Under the pieces are notes generated by a model, which made no database searches, had not been told where the DNA came from, and saw only the letters and a list, made by a program, of their open reading frames with translations. From assembly GCF_002211285.1 (NCBI RefSeq), contig NZ_LOKX01000001.1, forward strand, positions 124,001 through 188,000: DNA of 64,000 nucleotides, in the 5' to 3' direction. Positions within the stretch are counted from its first letter, which is position 1. Each line of letters begins with the position of its first letter. The position numbers and the translations under genes are program-made. The stretch comes from Rhizobium sp. R635. GTDB lineage: Bacteria > Pseudomonadota > Alphaproteobacteria > Rhizobiales > Rhizobiaceae. Shown in pieces: positions 61,870-64,000 of this stretch.

Positions 61870-61990
61870 ACGAAACATTTCCTTGCAAGTTTGATATTGC
61901 GCTGCCGCTTTCGGACAGGATAGGGCGTTAGCGGGCAATCGGCGCCCGCCGAACATCCATAGATTGGCGCGAAACAAGGCGGAGAGACGC

Positions 61991-62890
61991 GTGACGACAG
62001 TAATCGATGGCAAGAACGTAGCTGCATCCGTAATCCAAACGGTCAAGAGTGCGACGGCAGCGCTGGAAAAGAGCAGCGGCGTGACCACCGGTCTTGCTGT
62101 CATCATCGTCGGCGACGATCCGGCAAGCCACGCCTATGTCGGCTCCAAGAGCCGCATGGCCAAGGAGTGCGGCTTCAAGTCCGTCCAGCATACGCTGCCG
62201 GCAGAAACGAAGCAGGAGGAACTCGCCGCCCTCGTCGCCACCCTCAACGTCGATCCGTCGATCCACGGCATCCTGGTGCAGCTGCCGCTGCCGAAGCCGC
62301 TCGACAGCGAGCCGATCATCCAGTCGATCCTGCCGGAAAAGGATGTCGACGGCTTGAGCGTCGTCAACGCCGGCAAGCTCGCCACCGGCGATCTGAAGAC
62401 AGGCCTGGTCTCCTGCACGCCGGCCGGCGCCATGGTCTTCGTCCGTCGCACCCATGGCGAGGATCTCTCCGGCCTCAATGCCGTCGTCATCGGCCGTTCC
62501 AACCTGTTCGGCAAGCCGATGGCGCAATTGCTGCTCAACGCCAACGCGACGGTGACGATCGCGCACTCGAGAACCAAGAACCTCGCCGAGGTCTGCCGCA
62601 ATGCCGATATCCTGGTCGCCGCCGTCGGTCGGCCGGAGATGGTCAAGGCCGATTGGGTCAAGCCGGGCGCGACGGTGATCGACGTCGGTATCAATCGTGT
62701 GCCGGCTCCCGACAAGGGAGAGGGCAAGACCCGGCTCGTCGGCGACGTGGCCTTCCGCGAAGTCTCCGAGATCGCCAGCACCATCACGCCGGTTCCGGGC
62801 GGCGTCGGCCCGATGACCATCGCCATGCTGATGGCCAATACGGTCATCGCTGCCCATCGCACTGCCGGGCAGACGCCGCCGCAGTTCTGA
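61991..62890 (+). CDS. folD: Bifunctional methylenetetrahydrofolate dehydrogenase/cyclohydrolase FolD
   Basis: FolD interconverts 5,10-methylene-, methenyl- and 10-formyl-tetrahydrofolate using NADP. The 299-residue enzyme has the catalytic Tyr49-x3-Lys53 ([16 protein letters not shown]), [14 protein letters not shown], the NADP-loop [16 protein letters not shown] and [14 protein letters not shown]. The start is GTG at 61991 with GGAGAG upstream; the open frame begins 9 codons earlier. It is convergent with the LacI-type gene (6-base gap). Confidence 0.95.
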   Translation: MTTVIDGKNVAASVIQTVKSATAALEKSSGVTTGLAVIIVGDDPASHAYVGSKSRMAKECGFKSVQHTLPAETKQEELAALVATLNVDPSIHGILVQLPLPKPLDSEPIIQSILPEKDVDGLSVVNAGKLATGDLKTGLVSCTPAGAMVFVRRTHGEDLSGLNAVVIGRSNLFGKPMAQLLLNANATVTIAHSRTKNLAEVCRNADILVAAVGRPEMVKADWVKPGATVIDVGINRVPAPDKGEGKTRLVGDVAFREVSEIASTITPVPGGVGPMTIAMLMANTVIAAHRTAGQTPPQF

Positions 62891-62896
62891 TGATGG

Positions 62897-63925
62897 TTAT
62901 GGCTGCTGCGGCGCAGGGCCGGTCGAGGCCCTGACGATCAACTCGGTCTTCCAAAGCTCCTGATCGGGGAAGGGCCCGGCCTGTTTCACCGTGCCGATCA
63001 GCCGCTGGGCGATGCGCACGCCCGCCGCCCGCAACGAGGAGCGCGTCGTCGTCAGCGGCACGGAGAAGCTTTCCGGCTTCAAGAGCGGCAGCACGTCGTC
63101 ATGCGCGATCAGCGAAATATCCTCGCCGAGCCGCAAGCCCGCCTGGTTGACGGCGCGGATCGCGCCGAGCGCCAGCACCGTGCTGGAGCAGAGGATCGCC
63201 GTCGGTCGGTCCGGCAGCTGCAGGAAGCGCTCCATCGCCAGCAGGCCTTGCTCGTCCGTCATCAGCGCGTGGCTGGTGCAGTCTTCGTCAAGCGTCAGGC
63301 CGCGCTCGGCAAGAGCGGCGATGACGCCGTTCTTCCTGCGGATGGCGAAATCCAGATGCATCGGTCCGTTCATCAGCGCAAAGCGCGTATGGCCGAGCTG
63401 CAGCAGGAGCCGCGTCGCATCGTAAAAGGCGCCCTCATTGTCAATGTCGACGAAAGGGTAATCCGGCTCCGATCCGAAAGAGCGGCCGTGCACGACATAG
63501 GGTATGGCGAGCGATTTCAGCATGGGAAGCCGTGGGTCGTGGCCGCGCATATAGGCGACGAACAGTGCATCGACATTGCCGCTGATCGCAAGGCGGCGGA
63601 GCGCCGCCACCTCGTCATCCGGGTCGGCCGGCATGATGACGAAGTGGAAATCGTGGCGCACGGCCTCTTCGCCAAGCCCGGCCAGGAATTCGCCGAAATG
63701 CACGTCGGACTGATGGCCGGGTGCGGTCGGCATGACGAGGCCGATCGAGCCGGCCTTGCCGGTCGCAAGGCGCTGCGCCGCCTTGTTCGGCCGGTATCCG
63801 GTTTCCTTGACAGCCTGGAGCACGCGCTCCCGGGTCGCCTCGTTGACCTCGGGATAGCCGTTGAGCGCCCGGCTCACGGTCGTCTGCGAAAGTCCCAGCA
63901 ATTCCGATAGCTGTTTGAGATTCAC
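62897..63925 (-). CDS. aglR: LacI-family repressor, probably AglR
   Basis: This 342-residue repressor has a LacI helix-turn-helix at 1-55 (LKQLSELLGLSQTTVSRALN) and a hinge (PNKAAQRLATG), then a periplasmic-binding-protein-like sugar domain. In S. meliloti the alpha-glucoside repressor gene aglR lies just beyond the flagellar cluster and is divergent from aglEFGAK. The same position and an operator-like palindrome upstream support this name. The agl genes would lie beyond the window, so the name is inference. Confidence 0.8.
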   Translation of the reverse strand: MNLKQLSELLGLSQTTVSRALNGYPEVNEATRERVLQAVKETGYRPNKAAQRLATGKAGSIGLVMPTAPGHQSDVHFGEFLAGLGEEAVRHDFHFVIMPADPDDEVAALRRLAISGNVDALFVAYMRGHDPRLPMLKSLAIPYVVHGRSFGSEPDYPFVDIDNEGAFYDATRLLLQLGHTRFALMNGPMHLDFAIRRKNGVIAALAERGLTLDEDCTSHALMTDEQGLLAMERFLQLPDRPTAILCSSTVLALGAIRAVNQAGLRLGEDISLIAHDDVLPLLKPESFSVPLTTTRSSLRAAGVRIAQRLIGTVKQAGPFPDQELWKTELIVRASTGPAPQQP

Positions 63926-63983
63926 CTGCTACGCTCCCGGCTCGCCCTGGACCTGGATAAAGGCTAGTCGCCCTCCAGCGCCC

Positions 63984-63993
63984 AAAGCGCTTT
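63984..63993. promoter_or_regulatory. LacI-type operator upstream of aglR
   Basis: AAAGCGCTTT is a perfect 10-base palindrome with the central CG step typical of LacI/GalR operators. It lies 59 bases upstream of the repressor start, in what is probably a divergent promoter region continuing outside the window. Confidence 0.55.
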
Positions 63994-64000
63994 CAATTAT

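Noticed and set aside
1..64000. CRISPR arrays, tRNA, rRNA, insertion sequences, prophage
   Set aside because: No regularly spaced repeats, no tRNA or rRNA signatures and no transposase or integrase frames were seen. The window looks like core chromosome.

Overview
The window is a rhizobial chromosome segment (alphaproteobacterium, order Rhizobiales, most like the Rhizobium leguminosarum/etli group). It is high in GC. It carries the characteristic rhizobial motility and chemotaxis locus: icpA-cheS-cheY1-cheA-cheW-cheR-cheB-cheY2-cheD-cheT, visN/visR, rem, motE, motC, flaF/flbT and four tandem flagellin genes. There is no fliA, flgM, fliD or fliS. Species-level assignment is inference from gene order and protein similarity as read by eye.

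Layout. 1-8313: flanking genes. These are the 3' end of an unidentified gene, an intergenic repeat, a short histidine kinase, a secDF fusion, a small membrane protein, a CPA2/Kef-type antiporter, a small XRE regulator, a GT39-type membrane glycosyltransferase and a possible 37-residue membrane microprotein. 8314-16741: the che operon, ten tightly coupled genes. 16910-20472: fliF, then the master regulators visN and visR. 20530-25834 (minus): motA-fliM-fliN-fliG-flhB-orf. 26088-35029 (plus): flgF-fliI-orf-flgB-flgC-fliE-flgG-flgA-flgI-motE-flgH-fliL-fliP. 35110-37026 (minus): an OGT-like GT41 glycosyltransferase. 37485-41998: flaA, flaB, flaC and flaD. 42200-47418: fliH-like, motB, motC, fliK and a lytic transglycosylase. 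47699-48370: rem. 48497-53954: flgE-flgK-flgL-flaF-flbT-flgD-fliQ. 54046-58814: flhA-fliR-fliJ-like-flgJ-like-flgN-like-orf. 59103-61869: two surface-polysaccharide genes (a WecG/TagA-type transferase and a Wzz-like protein). 61991-63925: folD, and a LacI-type regulator that is probably aglR.

How the genes work together. VisN/VisR activate rem, and Rem activates the flagellar class genes (knowledge from Sinorhizobium meliloti). The basal body, export apparatus, hook and motor genes lie in five or six transcription units, and the flagellins are transcribed singly. CheA with CheW passes signals to two CheY proteins. CheS and CheT are the rhizobial signal-termination and adaptation proteins. MotB/MotC/MotE/FliK belong to the speed-regulated rhizobial motor.

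Most notable sequence observations. (1) A recurrent element, C-R-C-G-C-A-A-G followed after exactly 10 bases by TA, lies in front of motA, flgB, flgE, flhA, fliF, the fliH-like/motB operon and, in a variant form, icpA. Weaker versions precede flgF, rem, flaA and the GT41 gene. (2) All four flagellin leaders share two boxes, GCATGA and TCCGGNNTGYCC. The second box ends exactly 35 bases before the ATG in flaA, flaB and flaC. This is a candidate target for post-transcriptional control by FlbT/FlaF. (3) The globin-coupled receptor IcpA appears to have lost its proximal heme histidine. (4) A GT41 O-GlcNAc-transferase-like gene sits between fliP and the flagellins. (5) Rem has Glu in place of the phosphoacceptor Asp, and a 26-base dyad lies upstream of its gene.
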